Positions 26,492 to 37,791 are shown, counted from the first letter of the stretch. The stretch: DNA of 64,000 nucleotides from CAZJHD01 sp964545855 (GCA_964545855.1 CAZJHD010000018.1:1-64000); one strand, 5' to 3'. Notes: generated by a model from the letters alone, not told the origin. Program-made: numbers and translations.

Positions 26492-27310
26492 TCAGCGCCG
26501 GTCCTCTCCCGGCGACGCCGGCGCCCCCTCCCGGAGCGCCTCCTCGTCGGGCGCCTCCAGGAGGATCTCCCGGAAGACGCGCGCCACGACCCCCTCCAGC
26601 TCCGCACCGGCCGCGCTCGAGAGCGTGCCTCGGCCGGCGCGCACGAAGGCGAAGGGCTCTGCATCGGTGTCGAAGGCGACGAAATGGAGACGGATCCCGG
26701 CGACGTCTCCCGCGGCGGAGGCCTCGCGCGCGATGGTCTCCGCGACGCGCGCGGGGTCGGAGCCGACGGTGTTCTCTCCATCGGTCAGCACGAAGAGGTG
26801 GCGCTCCCGCGGAGCCGACTGCGCGAGTTCCGAGGCCGCGAGGTGCATCGCCCCGCCGAGGGCCGTTCCGCCGTGGGGCGGCGGCACGAGACGCTCGACG
26901 GCGTCGCGCAGCTTCGCGGCTTCGAAGGGACGGAGCGGGATCACCGTCCGGAGCAGGTTCGAGAACGTGTAGAGACCGACGAGGAGCGGCCTCCCAGGGT
27001 GGCCCGTCGCCCACGCGTCGAGCTGCGCTGCGAGCGCCGAGAGCGCGCGACGCGCCACCGCGTCCCGCGTCTCCTCGACGTGGTTCTCGGAGCCCCCGTC
27101 TCCTGCCGCGTGCCGCATGCTGCCCGAGGTGTCGACGAGGATCGCGACGGCGATGCCGGACCCCTCTCCGATCCGGTAGCCGTTCAGCAGGTGCTCCGCT
27201 CCGTCGGCGCCGAGGCGCCGTCCCGGGATGAACTGCCAGGCGACGACCGCGGCGATCACGAGCGGCACCAAGAGCCCGATCCGTCTGCGCCCTCGCGTGC
27301 CTCTACCCAT
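26492..27310 (-). CDS. vWA-domain membrane protein, last gene of the PspA operon
   Basis: A 272-residue protein with an N-terminal membrane helix (residues 10-27, RIGLLVPLVIAAVVAWQF) and one von Willebrand factor A domain (about 50-245). The metal-ion-dependent adhesion site is complete: DTSGSM at 60-65, the Thr in GGTALGG, and LTDGEN. The domain therefore probably binds a divalent cation and a protein partner. Its ATG lies 8 bases inside the end of the AAA+ ATPase gene. AAA+/vWA pairs such as MoxR-BatA and chelatase I-D subunits commonly work together as remodelling machines. That pairing is known; its role here is inference. Confidence 0.88.
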   Translation of the reverse strand: MGRGTRGRRRIGLLVPLVIAAVVAWQFIPGRRLGADGAEHLLNGYRIGEGSGIAVAILVDTSGSMRHAAGDGGSENHVEETRDAVARRALSALAAQLDAWATGHPGRPLLVGLYTFSNLLRTVIPLRPFEAAKLRDAVERLVPPPHGGTALGGAMHLAASELAQSAPRERHLFVLTDGENTVGSDPARVAETIAREASAAGDVAGIRLHFVAFDTDAEPFAFVRAGRGTLSSAAGAELEGVVARVFREILLEAPDEEALREGAPASPGEDRR

Positions 27311-29126
27311 GTCGCATCCTCAGCGTCTCGATCTCCTGGTCGAGGGCCGCTCGCGCCCCATCGTCGTCGAGATGCGACTGGTAGCGCTCCGGGAGGAAGC
27401 TGCGGTGCGTGCACTCGCGCACCGCCACCAGCTCCTGCAGGACGGCCGCGGGCCCGTAGCTCGGCCGGAGGAAGCCGGCCACGGCCCGATCCACGTGCTC
27501 GCGCCGGAGGACGTCGGCCTTCGCGAGGCGTGCGATCCTCCAGCTCTGCACGAGGAGGCTCTCCAGATCGGCGCCCGTGAGCTGCGCCGGGAGCGTCTCG
27601 GGGATCGAGTCCTCCGCGAGCGGGATCCCGTTCTTGCGCGCCATGGCGACGAGCATCGCGCGGCGCTCCTCCTCCGTGTCCGGAGCGAAGAGCGGGATGT
27701 GCACCTCGCAGCGGCCCTGGCGCTTCATGTCGACGGGGAGCAGGTCGGGACGGCAGGTGAGGAGCATCCAGACGAGGAAGCCGCGGTACTTCGTGTTGCC
27801 CATCTGCGCCGCGAACATGCCGAAGACGCGCGAGGAGGTGCCCGAATCGCCCTCGGCGCTGCGGTTGCCGAGCATCGCGTCGGCCTCGTCCACGACGATC
27901 ATCACCGGGCCGAGGGCGCGCGCGACGCGGAGGATCGTCTCGACGTTCGCCTCCGTGCGCCCCTGCCACATCTCGCGGAAGTTCTTCAGCACGAGCACGG
28001 GGATCCCGATGGACCCCGCGAAGCAGACGGAGAGGAACGTCTTGCCGGTGCCGACGCGGCCGCAGACGAGGTAGCCCATCGGAACGCAGGAGAGATCGCC
28101 GCGCCGGATGAGCTCCGCGTCCTCCAGGAGCTGGCGCTTCGCCGCTTCGTGGCCGACCAGCAGCGAGAGGTCGAAGGAAGGCTCCACGAACTCGACGAGT
28201 CCCCCGCAGGCCTTCTCGATGAGCCGCTTCTTCAGCTTCTTCAGCCCCTTCGGCGTGTAGGGCTCGCCGCTCGCGCGCGCCTCGTCGAGGAGCTGCTGGA
28301 TCGCGATGCGCGTGAGCCCGGCCGTGAGCTTCGCGAGACGGTCGAGGGGCTCCTGGCACCAGTCGGAGAACCCGTCGCGCTCCCGCGAGAGCCATCGGAG
28401 GAACGCGAGCCGCTCACCCTCGTCGGGGAGCTCCACCTCGATCGTCGCCACCGTCGGCGAGTCGCGGATGGCCCGGTGGAGGTTCGCGAGGGCGGGGCAG
28501 ACGAGCACGATCGTCACGTCCGCGCCGCGGATCCCCGGGTCGGCGGCCCAGGTCCGGAGCTTCGACAGGACGGCCCCGATCTCCGAGGAGAGCTGCGGCG
28601 TGTCGCCGTCGGGAGCCACCAGATCGGCGTCGTGGACGACGACGGCCATCGTCTCGAGCTGCGACTGGCTCCCTGTGGGCGCCGTCTTCCCGGCGATGCA
28701 GTGGAGCAGCAGGAGGTCGAGCACGTCGAGCGCCTGCCGCGGATCGCGGATCGCCGGCGGCGAGAGGCGCGGGATCCCCTGCACCGTCGCGATCGCGTCG
28801 AGGATGCGGTGGAGCACCTGCTGCTGATCGCGGCGACGCTCGGCGTTGCGCACCGGATCCGCGTCGAGGGTCGGCGAGACGCGGATGCCGCGCCCCCGGT
28901 CGAAGACGAGGGAGAGGCTCCGCCCCGGGAAGAACTGCGAGGAGAGCCAGTCCGACAGCGGCACGTAGGACTCGGGCGCGTCACCGTTGCCGGCCTGGAT
29001 CGGCACCAGGTCGTCGACGTTCCCGTGGAGGACGAGCACGCTCACCGTGCCGCCGAAGTAGACGCGGGCGAAGGTCTGGGCCCAGGTGGGCCAGGACGCG
29101 GTGGAGCGTTCCGTCTCGGGTTTCAT
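27303..29126 (-). CDS. AAA+ ATPase with degenerate N-terminal AAA-like domain
   Basis: A 607-residue ATPase. The second module (about 315-540) is a full AAA+ domain: Walker A GRVGTGKT (356-363), Walker B MIVVDEAD (409-416), a sensor-1 region LLTCRPDLL, and a possible arginine finger in KRQGRCE (469-472). A C-terminal helical lid follows (LTGADLESLLVQSWRIARLA). The first half (about 20-290) resembles an AAA fold without a P-loop, with HGNVDDL where Walker A would be and VVVHDAD as a Walker-B remnant (162-168). Its fold is like Cdc48/Vps4/FtsH-type ATPases. Its ATG overlaps the stop of the coiled-coil gene (ATGA). Confidence 0.88.
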   Translation of the reverse strand: MKPETERSTASWPTWAQTFARVYFGGTVSVLVLHGNVDDLVPIQAGNGDAPESYVPLSDWLSSQFFPGRSLSLVFDRGRGIRVSPTLDADPVRNAERRRDQQQVLHRILDAIATVQGIPRLSPPAIRDPRQALDVLDLLLLHCIAGKTAPTGSQSQLETMAVVVHDADLVAPDGDTPQLSSEIGAVLSKLRTWAADPGIRGADVTIVLVCPALANLHRAIRDSPTVATIEVELPDEGERLAFLRWLSRERDGFSDWCQEPLDRLAKLTAGLTRIAIQQLLDEARASGEPYTPKGLKKLKKRLIEKACGGLVEFVEPSFDLSLLVGHEAAKRQLLEDAELIRRGDLSCVPMGYLVCGRVGTGKTFLSVCFAGSIGIPVLVLKNFREMWQGRTEANVETILRVARALGPVMIVVDEADAMLGNRSAEGDSGTSSRVFGMFAAQMGNTKYRGFLVWMLLTCRPDLLPVDMKRQGRCEVHIPLFAPDTEEERRAMLVAMARKNGIPLAEDSIPETLPAQLTGADLESLLVQSWRIARLAKADVLRREHVDRAVAGFLRPSYGPAAVLQELVAVRECTHRSFLPERYQSHLDDDGARAALDQEIETLRMRHG

Positions 29127-29974
29127 GCGGTGCGCGTGCCCGTCGGGACGGGGCGGCTCAGGATCTCGGGTGCGATCGCATCGGGCATCGTGATGGCGGG
29201 AGCGTCACCCATCACGTCGCGCAGGACCCGCTCCATCGACTCGAGCTCCTGGCTGACGCCGCTCACCTGCGCGTTCAGGTCTCCGAGGCTCGCCGTCGTG
29301 AGGCTCCGCTCGAGGGCGAGGCTCGCGAGATCCTCGATGCGGCCGAGCTCCGCCTCCACGACGCGGAGGTTCGCCCCGGCGCGCTCGTAGTTCGCGAGCC
29401 GATCCTCGACGACCTTCCGGTTCTCCTCCATCGCCTTGCGGGCGCGATCGAGCAGCCCCGGAGCCGCGGAGTCGGTCTCGAGCTTCCGGATGCGGTCCCG
29501 CAGCTCCTTCTCCGTCTTGGGGTCGACGAAGCGCTCGAGGGCCATCTTGTAGGTGAGCGCGCGGACGAACATCCAGAGGAGCTGATTCGTGCTCGTCACG
29601 CGCTCGCCGCCGAGGAGGTCGGCGCGGCCCGCGCCGGCCTGATCGGCCGACGAGAGGAGCCCCTCGCACCTCTGTCGGAGGCGCTCGAAGCGCGCGCGGT
29701 CGGCGGCGCCGAGCCGGCCGACGGTCTCGTGGAACTTCTGCGCCTGCTCCCAGGCCTCCCGCGCCGTCTCCTTGGCCGCGCAGGCGCGCTGGAACCGGCG
29801 GTTCTGGCTCAGCACCAGGAGGAAGAGCAGCTCCAGGGCGATCACCGGCGGCCAGAAGAGATCCGGCCGCAGGGTCACGATCCCGGCGCCCATGCCCAGC
29901 GCGAAGAGAACGGCGTTCCACTTGTCGAGGAACGCCTCCTTCACGTAGTCGAGGATGCCGAGCGTGCGGGGCAT
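29123..29974 (-). CDS. Coiled-coil membrane protein of the PspA operon, unknown function
   Basis: I do not recognise a family. The 283-residue product has two closely spaced hydrophobic segments (about 19-36 NAVLFALGMGAGIVTL and 41-56 PVIALELLFLLVL), so both termini should face the cytoplasm. Residues 58-265 are almost entirely charged helix with heptad character (for example KETAREAWEQAQKFHETVGRL and NYERAGANLRVVEAELGRIEDL). The C-terminus is a Pro-rich tail. The shape, a hairpin anchor with a long cytoplasmic coiled coil, would suit a membrane adaptor between PspA and the AAA+ ATPase; that is inference. It starts 69 bases after the ABC ATPase gene. Confidence 0.75.
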   Translation of the reverse strand: MPRTLGILDYVKEAFLDKWNAVLFALGMGAGIVTLRPDLFWPPVIALELLFLLVLSQNRRFQRACAAKETAREAWEQAQKFHETVGRLGAADRARFERLRQRCEGLLSSADQAGAGRADLLGGERVTSTNQLLWMFVRALTYKMALERFVDPKTEKELRDRIRKLETDSAAPGLLDRARKAMEENRKVVEDRLANYERAGANLRVVEAELGRIEDLASLALERSLTTASLGDLNAQVSGVSQELESMERVLRDVMGDAPAITMPDAIAPEILSRPVPTGTRTA

Positions 29975-30043
29975 GGGAATGGGGATGGGATCCGTCGGCG
30001 TCGCCGGACCGCGCGCGGAGCGCGCAGGACGGAGGCGGGCTGA

Positions 30044-30954
<911 letters not shown>

Positions 30955-30958
<4 letters not shown>

Positions 30959-31920
30959 CGGGCCTTCGCCTTGTAAGGGAAGATCCACGTCTCGGCGAGC
31001 GCGACGAGGCGGTCGATCCCGAAGGCCAGCGCCGTGATGAGCACGAGGATCACGTAGACGTCCTGCGTCTGGCTCCGGCGCTGGGAGATCGTGATCAGGT
31101 ATCCGAGGCCGTGCTCGGCGGCGATCACCTCGGCGAGGACGATGTAGCCGAAGGCGACGCCGAGGATCGTCCGCATGGACGAGACGATGGACGGCAGCGC
31201 CAGCGGAAAGAGCACCTTGAGCACGATCTGCGACGGCCGAGCGCCGAGGGTCGCGGCCGTGTGGACGAACCGGTCCTCCACCGACGCGATCGCCTGGGTC
31301 ACGTCGTGGACGAAGAAGCCGAAGCAGGCGACGAAGAGGAAGAGGATCTTCTGCTCCTCGCCGATGCCGCTCCGGAAGATCCCGCCGGCCCAGAGGATCG
31401 TGAGCGGCACGAGCGCGGCCACGGGCACGTAGCGCAGGAAGAGCGTCAGCGGCGCGAGGAACGCGCGCACGCCTTCGAAGACGCCCGCGAGGATCCCGAT
31501 CGGGAGACCGAGCGCCACGACGCAGGCGAAGCCCGCGAAGATCCTCCCGAGGCTCCAGAGGGCGCTCAGGAGGAGATCGCGCTCCACGAAGAGCACCGGG
31601 ATCGCCTGGAGAGCCTCCGCCGGGCTCGGGAGCGTGAGCCGGTTCACGAGCCGCTCCTCGGGAGCGCCCGCCGTGACGAGGCTCCAGACGACGAGGAGCA
31701 GAAGGACGCAGCCGACGCCCCAGAGCGTCGTGACGAGGCGCGTCGGCCGGCCCCGCAGTCGGAACGACTCGCGCAGCGCCTCCGCGCCGACGCTTCCCGT
31801 CGCGCCGCGGGGCGCGCCCGTCTCGACGAAGAGCCCCACCAGGCGCGCCCAGAGGCCGGGGCTCGGCTCCGGCGTGGGATCCGTCGGCGGCTCCGGCGTC
31901 TTCGGCGCGTCAGCGCTCAA
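30955..31920 (-). CDS. ABC transporter permease, nitrate/sulfonate/taurine type
   Basis: A 321-residue inner-membrane permease with about six helices between residues 65 and 320. The EAA loop that contacts the ATPase is visible (AATLGARPSQIVLKVLFPLALPSI), as in SsuC/TauC/NrtB (BPD_transp_1). The first 60 residues are a Pro/Glu-rich cytoplasmic extension. The start is TTG at 31920, lying 11 bases inside the upstream gene; no ATG or GTG occurs before the first helix, so the TTG or a short GTG form must be used. It is coupled to the ATPase by ATGA. Confidence 0.9.
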
Positions 31921-33673
31921 GCGGGTAGACCTTCACCTCGACCCGCCGGTTGCGCGCATGGATCTTCGAATCGGCGGGCCGGTCCCATCCCATTCCCTTC
32001 ACGAGGATCTGCTTCTCGTCGATCTGGAACTTCTCGAGGACCGCCTTCTTGACGGCCTCGGCGCGACGCCGCGAGAGGTCCTGCACGAGCTGCGGCGAGA
32101 CCTGCCCCTTCATCGACGCGTCCGTGTGGCCCTCGATCAGCACCTGCGCGTTCCCGAAGGATCCGACGAGCTTCCCGATCTCCTCGACGGCGGACTCGAC
32201 GTTCGGATCGTAGGGCGTGCCCTGCGACGTCACGGCCCTGAGGTTGTCGCTGTTCGGCGGGAAGTGGATCCGCTCGACGCGCGCGAGGATCTCCTCCGAC
32301 TCCGCCACGGAGTCGACGCTGAGGCCTCCGAAGGTCGACACGTACTCGTTCGCCGACGAGCGGTAGGGCTCCACCTCGCCGAGCTCCTTCACGACGGTGA
32401 AGTCCATCACCGAGTCGAAGGAGACGATCGACTTGATGGCGCCGATGCCGAAGTAGAGGTTCGAGGCGTTCTTCCAGACGCGCTCGAAGTTCGCGGGATT
32501 CGACGCGTTCAGGAAGAACTCCCGATTCTCCGCCCAATTCGTCGAGTGCGCGTCTCCGAGCATCGCCTTCGCGTCGTCCTCGGGGATCTTGTAGGCGGCC
32601 GCCATGAGCTTCGCCGTGGCCGCGCGCCCCGCATCCGTCTTCATGAGCTCCATCCCGTCGAAGATGCCGCGCGCGAGGCCGCGAACGATCTCCATGTGGT
32701 CGCGCGCGAAGTCGGCCCGCGCGAACCAGACGTCGGCGATGAGCTTGTTCGCCGTGCCCGTCGACACGAGGAGCTTCGTGCCCGGCAGCTTCTCCGAGAT
32801 GTTGTAGATGTCGGGCGCCCAGGTGACGCAGGCGGCGATGCTCGGGTCCTGCACGAAGGCCGCCGCCGCCTGGAAGGCGTCACCGGTGAACCGGAGCGTC
32901 ACGTCGCCCGGCCGCTGCACTCCGCCGGACTGTCCCGGCGGACGCAGGCCGGCGTTCACGAGCATCGAGAGCAGGAAGTAGTGCGAGGGCGAGTTCTCCG
33001 CGAGGACGATCGTCTTCCCGCGGAGGTCGGCCATGGTCTTCACCTGGGCCGTGCGGACGACGATGCCGTCGCCGCCGTTGCTCCAGTCCACCTGCTGGAA
33101 CACGCGCGGCATCGCCCGGCTGTCCTTCTGCAGGCTCTCGATGAAGAGCGGCAGCATGTCGAGCGTGCCCCAGCCGACGGGAAACTCGCCGGCCGCGTAG
33201 GCGCCGATCATGTCCGCCGGTGAGTCGACGATCTTCAGGTCCACGAGGAAGCCGTACTTCGCGAAGATCGACTCCTTGTTGGGCGCCGTGCCGCCGTTCG
33301 CCGCGACGATCGGCGCCCAGCCGGCCCAGACGTTGATCGGGAAGGGCACCACGGGGAGCCCGTCGGCCGCCGCGAGCGGCTTGTAGTCCGACGTCCCCTT
33401 CACCGCCGGGAGCACCGTCGCCGGGACGAAGGAGTACTCCTTCACGGTCGTGATCCCCGACGTGTCGGGCGCCTCGGTGACGTTCCCCTGCGGGACCGCG
33501 GCCGGCACTCCCCCCGGCTGCGCCGAGGGAGCGTCGTGCTTCACGACGGCGGGCTGCGGTCCCGGGAAGAGCTGGTCCTTCCACCAGAATCCCGCCAGCC
33601 CCAGGAGCCCCGCCACGACGAGGAGGATCAGGAAGAGGCCCGCGGGCTTGATGCGAACGGGTGCGTCGGACAT
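31910..33673 (-). CDS. Substrate-binding protein fused to an OmpA peptidoglycan-binding domain
   Basis: A 587-residue fusion. Residues 11-30 form an N-terminal membrane anchor, followed by a Pro/Gln linker. Residues about 110-430 are a periplasmic binding-protein domain of the SsuA/TauA/NMT1 type (INVWAGWAPIVAANGG..., VGWGTLDMLPLFIESLQK, LRGKTIVLAENSPSHYFLL, DPSIAACVTWAPDIYN). Residues about 465-587 are an OmpA domain with GHTD (515-518), LSRRRAEAV and NRRVEVKV; Asp518 and Arg576 fit the diaminopimelate-binding pair. The protein would thus tie a solute sensor or importer to the cell wall. It lies 47 bases after pspA and overlaps the permease start. Confidence 0.9.
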   Translation of the reverse strand: MSDAPVRIKPAGLFLILLVVAGLLGLAGFWWKDQLFPGPQPAVVKHDAPSAQPGGVPAAVPQGNVTEAPDTSGITTVKEYSFVPATVLPAVKGTSDYKPLAAADGLPVVPFPINVWAGWAPIVAANGGTAPNKESIFAKYGFLVDLKIVDSPADMIGAYAAGEFPVGWGTLDMLPLFIESLQKDSRAMPRVFQQVDWSNGGDGIVVRTAQVKTMADLRGKTIVLAENSPSHYFLLSMLVNAGLRPPGQSGGVQRPGDVTLRFTGDAFQAAAAFVQDPSIAACVTWAPDIYNISEKLPGTKLLVSTGTANKLIADVWFARADFARDHMEIVRGLARGIFDGMELMKTDAGRAATAKLMAAAYKIPEDDAKAMLGDAHSTNWAENREFFLNASNPANFERVWKNASNLYFGIGAIKSIVSFDSVMDFTVVKELGEVEPYRSSANEYVSTFGGLSVDSVAESEEILARVERIHFPPNSDNLRAVTSQGTPYDPNVESAVEEIGKLVGSFGNAQVLIEGHTDASMKGQVSPQLVQDLSRRRAEAVKKAVLEKFQIDEKQILVKGMGWDRPADSKIHARNRRVEVKVYPLER

Positions 33674-33720
33674 GGGGCTTCGAGACTCGGGTGTCGGGGG
33701 ATCGGGGGAACGCGCCGCTC

Positions 33721-34491
33721 TCAGCCTTGCTGCGGAGCGTCGGGCAGCTTCTGGGGCGGCGTCGTTCCGAGCGTCTTCTCGGAGGGCGCCGAGATCGGAG
33801 GCGCCTGCGCGAGGCCCATCTCGAGCTCGAACTGACGCAGGACCTCGTCGGCCTTCGCATCGCGGACGTTCTGCTCCGCCTTGATCTCCTCGATGCCCTG
33901 CGCCGAGAGATCGCTCGCCACGCGCGCGCGGCCCTTCGCCGTGTCGATGCGCTCGTTGATGCGCCCGATGATCTCGCCGAAGTCGGTGGTCCGCCCGACG
34001 TTCATGTTGAAGGCGCTCGCCGTCTCCGAGATCTGCGCGAGGGCCTCCTCCATCTTCACGTCGGCCTTCAGCTTCTGGAGCGCCTGACGCTGCTCCTCCA
34101 TGCGGCGCATGGCGTCCTGCATCTTCAGCAGGTTGTTCTGGTAGGCCTGCTCGTGGAGGGCGAGCTGATCGCGGTTCTTCGCGAGGTCTCCCTTCACGCT
34201 CTCGAGCTGCTGCGCGAGCGTCCGCGCGAGATCGCGCTGGCCGCTGCCGAGGGCCGCCTTGATGCGCGCCGTGAGGTCCTTCTCGCGCGAAGTGCCGTCG
34301 AGGACCTGGCGATTCACCGCCTCGACGAGGGCGCGGTACTGGACCAGCCCCTCGCGGGCCTCCTTCAGACGCTCGCCCTGGCTGCGGAGCTCGTTCTCGG
34401 CGAGCTCGATGAGGTACTTGTCCTCCATGCCGCCGACGAAGACGTTCACCATCGCCATGAAGAGTCGCTTGATCCGACCGAAGAATCCCAT
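33721..34491 (-). CDS. pspA: PspA/IM30/Vipp1 family membrane-stress protein
   Basis: A 256-residue ESCRT-III-like protein that in known cases polymerises on damaged inner membranes. The N-terminus (MGFFGRIKRLFMAMVNVFVGG) is the amphipathic membrane-binding helix 0; residues 25-210 are continuous charged helices as in PspA (ALVEAVNRQVLDGTSREKDLTARIKAALGSG, YQNNLLKMQDAMRRMEEQRQALQKLKADVKMEEAL). The C-terminus is a Pro/Gln-rich tail. It is the first gene of the seven-gene operon and has a TAGAAT box 118 bases upstream. No PspF or PspBC is present nearby, so control differs from that in enterobacteria. Confidence 0.93.
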   Translation of the reverse strand: MGFFGRIKRLFMAMVNVFVGGMEDKYLIELAENELRSQGERLKEAREGLVQYRALVEAVNRQVLDGTSREKDLTARIKAALGSGQRDLARTLAQQLESVKGDLAKNRDQLALHEQAYQNNLLKMQDAMRRMEEQRQALQKLKADVKMEEALAQISETASAFNMNVGRTTDFGEIIGRINERIDTAKGRARVASDLSAQGIEEIKAEQNVRDAKADEVLRQFELEMGLAQAPPISAPSEKTLGTTPPQKLPDAPQQG

Positions 34492-34608
34492 CGCGCGCTC
34501 GGGGTTGAAGTCTGGGGGCCGCTGCGAGATCGAGTCCGGTGCTCACCTTCGACTGCGGCGTCCCGGGGCCGGAGCCCTGGCTCGGTTCGCGCGCCGCGTC
34601 GAGGGGAG

Positions 34609-34614
34609 ATTCTA
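34609..34614 (-). promoter_or_regulatory. Candidate -10 box for the pspA operon
   Basis: TAGAAT on the minus strand, five matches to TATAAT. It abuts repeat copy B, so the -35 region and upstream DNA lie inside that repeat. The implied leader is about 110 bases, long compared with other genes here, which leaves room for regulation. Confidence 0.45.
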
Positions 34615-34778
34615 GCAGTCTGCAGAGGAAGGGCTTCGCAGAGCGAGCGCGAGGCATCGCCGTCCACTGCGAGGCGCATCGCCGGAGGCGTATCTAGGAG
34701 ATTCGACGGCGGCGATGCAACGATGCAATGGACGGTGAGGTCCGCGCGCGGCTCGAGTGCCTTCTTCGGCGTCCGGCG
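34614..34778. repeat. Dispersed intergenic repeat, full copy B (165 bp)
   Basis: It occupies half of the 337-base gap 34492-34828 between pspA and pyk; the rest of that gap holds the pspA leader and promoter and about 50 bases before the pyk stop with no recognisable feature. Homology with copy A runs end to end: 37 of 46 positions agree at the left end, the TGCGAGGCGC core sits at the same offset, and AACGA...CCGCGCGC aligns on the right, mostly with transitions. Internal arms CCGTCCA and TGGACGG pair, as do GCATCGCC and GGCGATGC. The element can fold into one long hairpin. Confidence 0.7.
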
Positions 34779-34828
34779 AGGAACTCGGGGGTCGATCGCA
34801 CCCGAATCGGAGATCCGGATGCACGCCG

Positions 34829-36325
34829 CTACCGTGCGCGCACCCGACGCTTCCCTTCGCGCTTCCTCCGCGTCGCCGCGCGCTCCGCTCCCATGCGGTA
34901 GATGCGCAGTGTGTGCGTCCCGCCGGGAACGGGCGACGTGCCCGCGAGGAACACGACGATGTCTCCGGCGCGCGCCGTTCCGAGAGTGCGGAGCTCCCGG
35001 GCTCCCCGTTCGAAGAGCCCCGCCATGCTCCGCATCGTCGGCAGGAGCCGCGGAAGGACGCCCCAGTAGAGGGCCGCGCGGCGCAGGGCGGGGACGCCAT
35101 GGAGGCCCGCGACGATCCAGGGCACGGGCCGCTCGCGCGAAACGAGACGCGCCGTGCGGCCGCTCGCGCTGAAGGGAACGATGCATCGGGCGTCCACGTC
35201 GGCCGCGGTCCGCACGCCGGCGCGCGCGATGGCGCTCGCGTTCCGGAGCGCGTCCGCCGCTTCCACCGACGGGAACCGGCCGCCCGCGGCGAGCGAGCGC
35301 TCCGTCCGCGAGAGGATGCGGACCATCGTGCGCACCACCTCGGCGGGCCACTTTCCGACGGCCGTCTCGCCGGAGAGCATCACCGCGTCGGTGCCGTCGA
35401 AGACGGCGTTCGCCACGTCGGAGGCCTCCGCGCGCGTCGGCCGCGGGTGCTCGATCATCGAGTCGAGCATCTGCGTCGCCGTGATGGTGGGCCGCGCGCG
35501 CGCGTTCGCCGCCCGGAGGATCCTCTTCTGGAGCACCGGAACGTTCTCGTAGCCCACCTCCACGGCGAGGTCGCCGCGGGCGACCATCACGGCGTCCGTC
35601 TCCTCGAGGATCTCCTCGAGACGTGTCACCGCCACGGCGCGCTCGATCTTCGCGACGAGGCCTGCATCGCTGCCGGCACGGGCGAGGAGCCGGCGCGCGG
35701 TGCGCAGGTCCTCGGGCCCGCCGACGAAGGAGATCCCCACGTAGTCGACCCCCTGCGCCGCCGCGAAGGCGAGGTCGCGGCGGTCCTTCGGCGTGAGCGT
35801 GTCGAGGGAGATGCGGCTGTCGGGGAGGTTCACTCCCTTGCGCGAACGCAGCACGCCCCCCACGACCACGGACGCCTCCACCTCGGAGCCGGCGACGGCG
35901 CGGACGCGCAGCTCGATCTCGCCGTCGGCGACGAGGATCCGGTGGCCCGGCGCCACGTCCTGGGCGAAGCGCGCGTGGGAGACCGGGATCCATGGCTCGG
36001 CCCGCTCGCGCGCCGGCTCCGGCGGATGACCGAGCACGATGCGCTCGCCACGGCGCACGCGGATCCCCTCCTCCGGCAGCTTCCCGACGCGAACGCGCGG
36101 CCCCTGCAGGTCCGCCAGGATGGCGACGGCGCGTCCCGTCTTCGCCTCGGCGCCGCGGATCGCCGCGACGGAGCGCGCGTGCGTCGCGGGGTCGCCGTGG
36201 CTGAAGTTCAGCCGGAATACGTCGACCCCGGCGCGCACGAGCCGCAGGAGCTGGGCCGGGCTCCAGCAGGCCGGCCCGACGGTCGCGACGATCTTCGTCC
36301 GATTGGCGCCGCGTGCTCGGCGCAC
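34829..36325 (-). CDS. pyk: Pyruvate kinase
   Basis: A 498-residue glycolytic enzyme converting phosphoenolpyruvate and ADP to pyruvate and ATP. Family motifs are clear: RTKIVATVGPA at the start, GVDVFRLNFSHG, LADLQGPRVRVG, the active-site segment LVAKIERAVAVTRLEEILEETDAVMVARGDLAVEVG, and TQMLDSMIEHPRPTRAEASDVANAVFDGTDAVMLSGETA. Start is GTG at 36325, a few residues before RTKIV; no ATG is in frame nearby. It follows fumC by 47 bases, so mdh-fumC-pyk form one unit. The last 25 residues are a basic tail (RKREGKRRVRAR) that is not typical. Confidence 0.95.
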   Translation of the reverse strand: MRRARGANRTKIVATVGPACWSPAQLLRLVRAGVDVFRLNFSHGDPATHARSVAAIRGAEAKTGRAVAILADLQGPRVRVGKLPEEGIRVRRGERIVLGHPPEPARERAEPWIPVSHARFAQDVAPGHRILVADGEIELRVRAVAGSEVEASVVVGGVLRSRKGVNLPDSRISLDTLTPKDRRDLAFAAAQGVDYVGISFVGGPEDLRTARRLLARAGSDAGLVAKIERAVAVTRLEEILEETDAVMVARGDLAVEVGYENVPVLQKRILRAANARARPTITATQMLDSMIEHPRPTRAEASDVANAVFDGTDAVMLSGETAVGKWPAEVVRTMVRILSRTERSLAAGGRFPSVEAADALRNASAIARAGVRTAADVDARCIVPFSASGRTARLVSRERPVPWIVAGLHGVPALRRAALYWGVLPRLLPTMRSMAGLFERGARELRTLGTARAGDIVVFLAGTSPVPGGTHTLRIYRMGAERAATRRKREGKRRVRAR

Positions 36326-36372
36326 GGATTCGTTGGCCCGCGGCGGCCGCTCGGAGGCTCGGGCGGCGCGGC

Positions 36373-37787
<1,415 letters not shown>

Positions 37788-37791
<4 letters not shown>

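Noticed and set aside
26236..26781. A 181-residue protein instead of L34
   Set aside because: The extra upstream codons overlap the vWA gene out of frame and the rpmH promoter; only the last 44 residues have family character.
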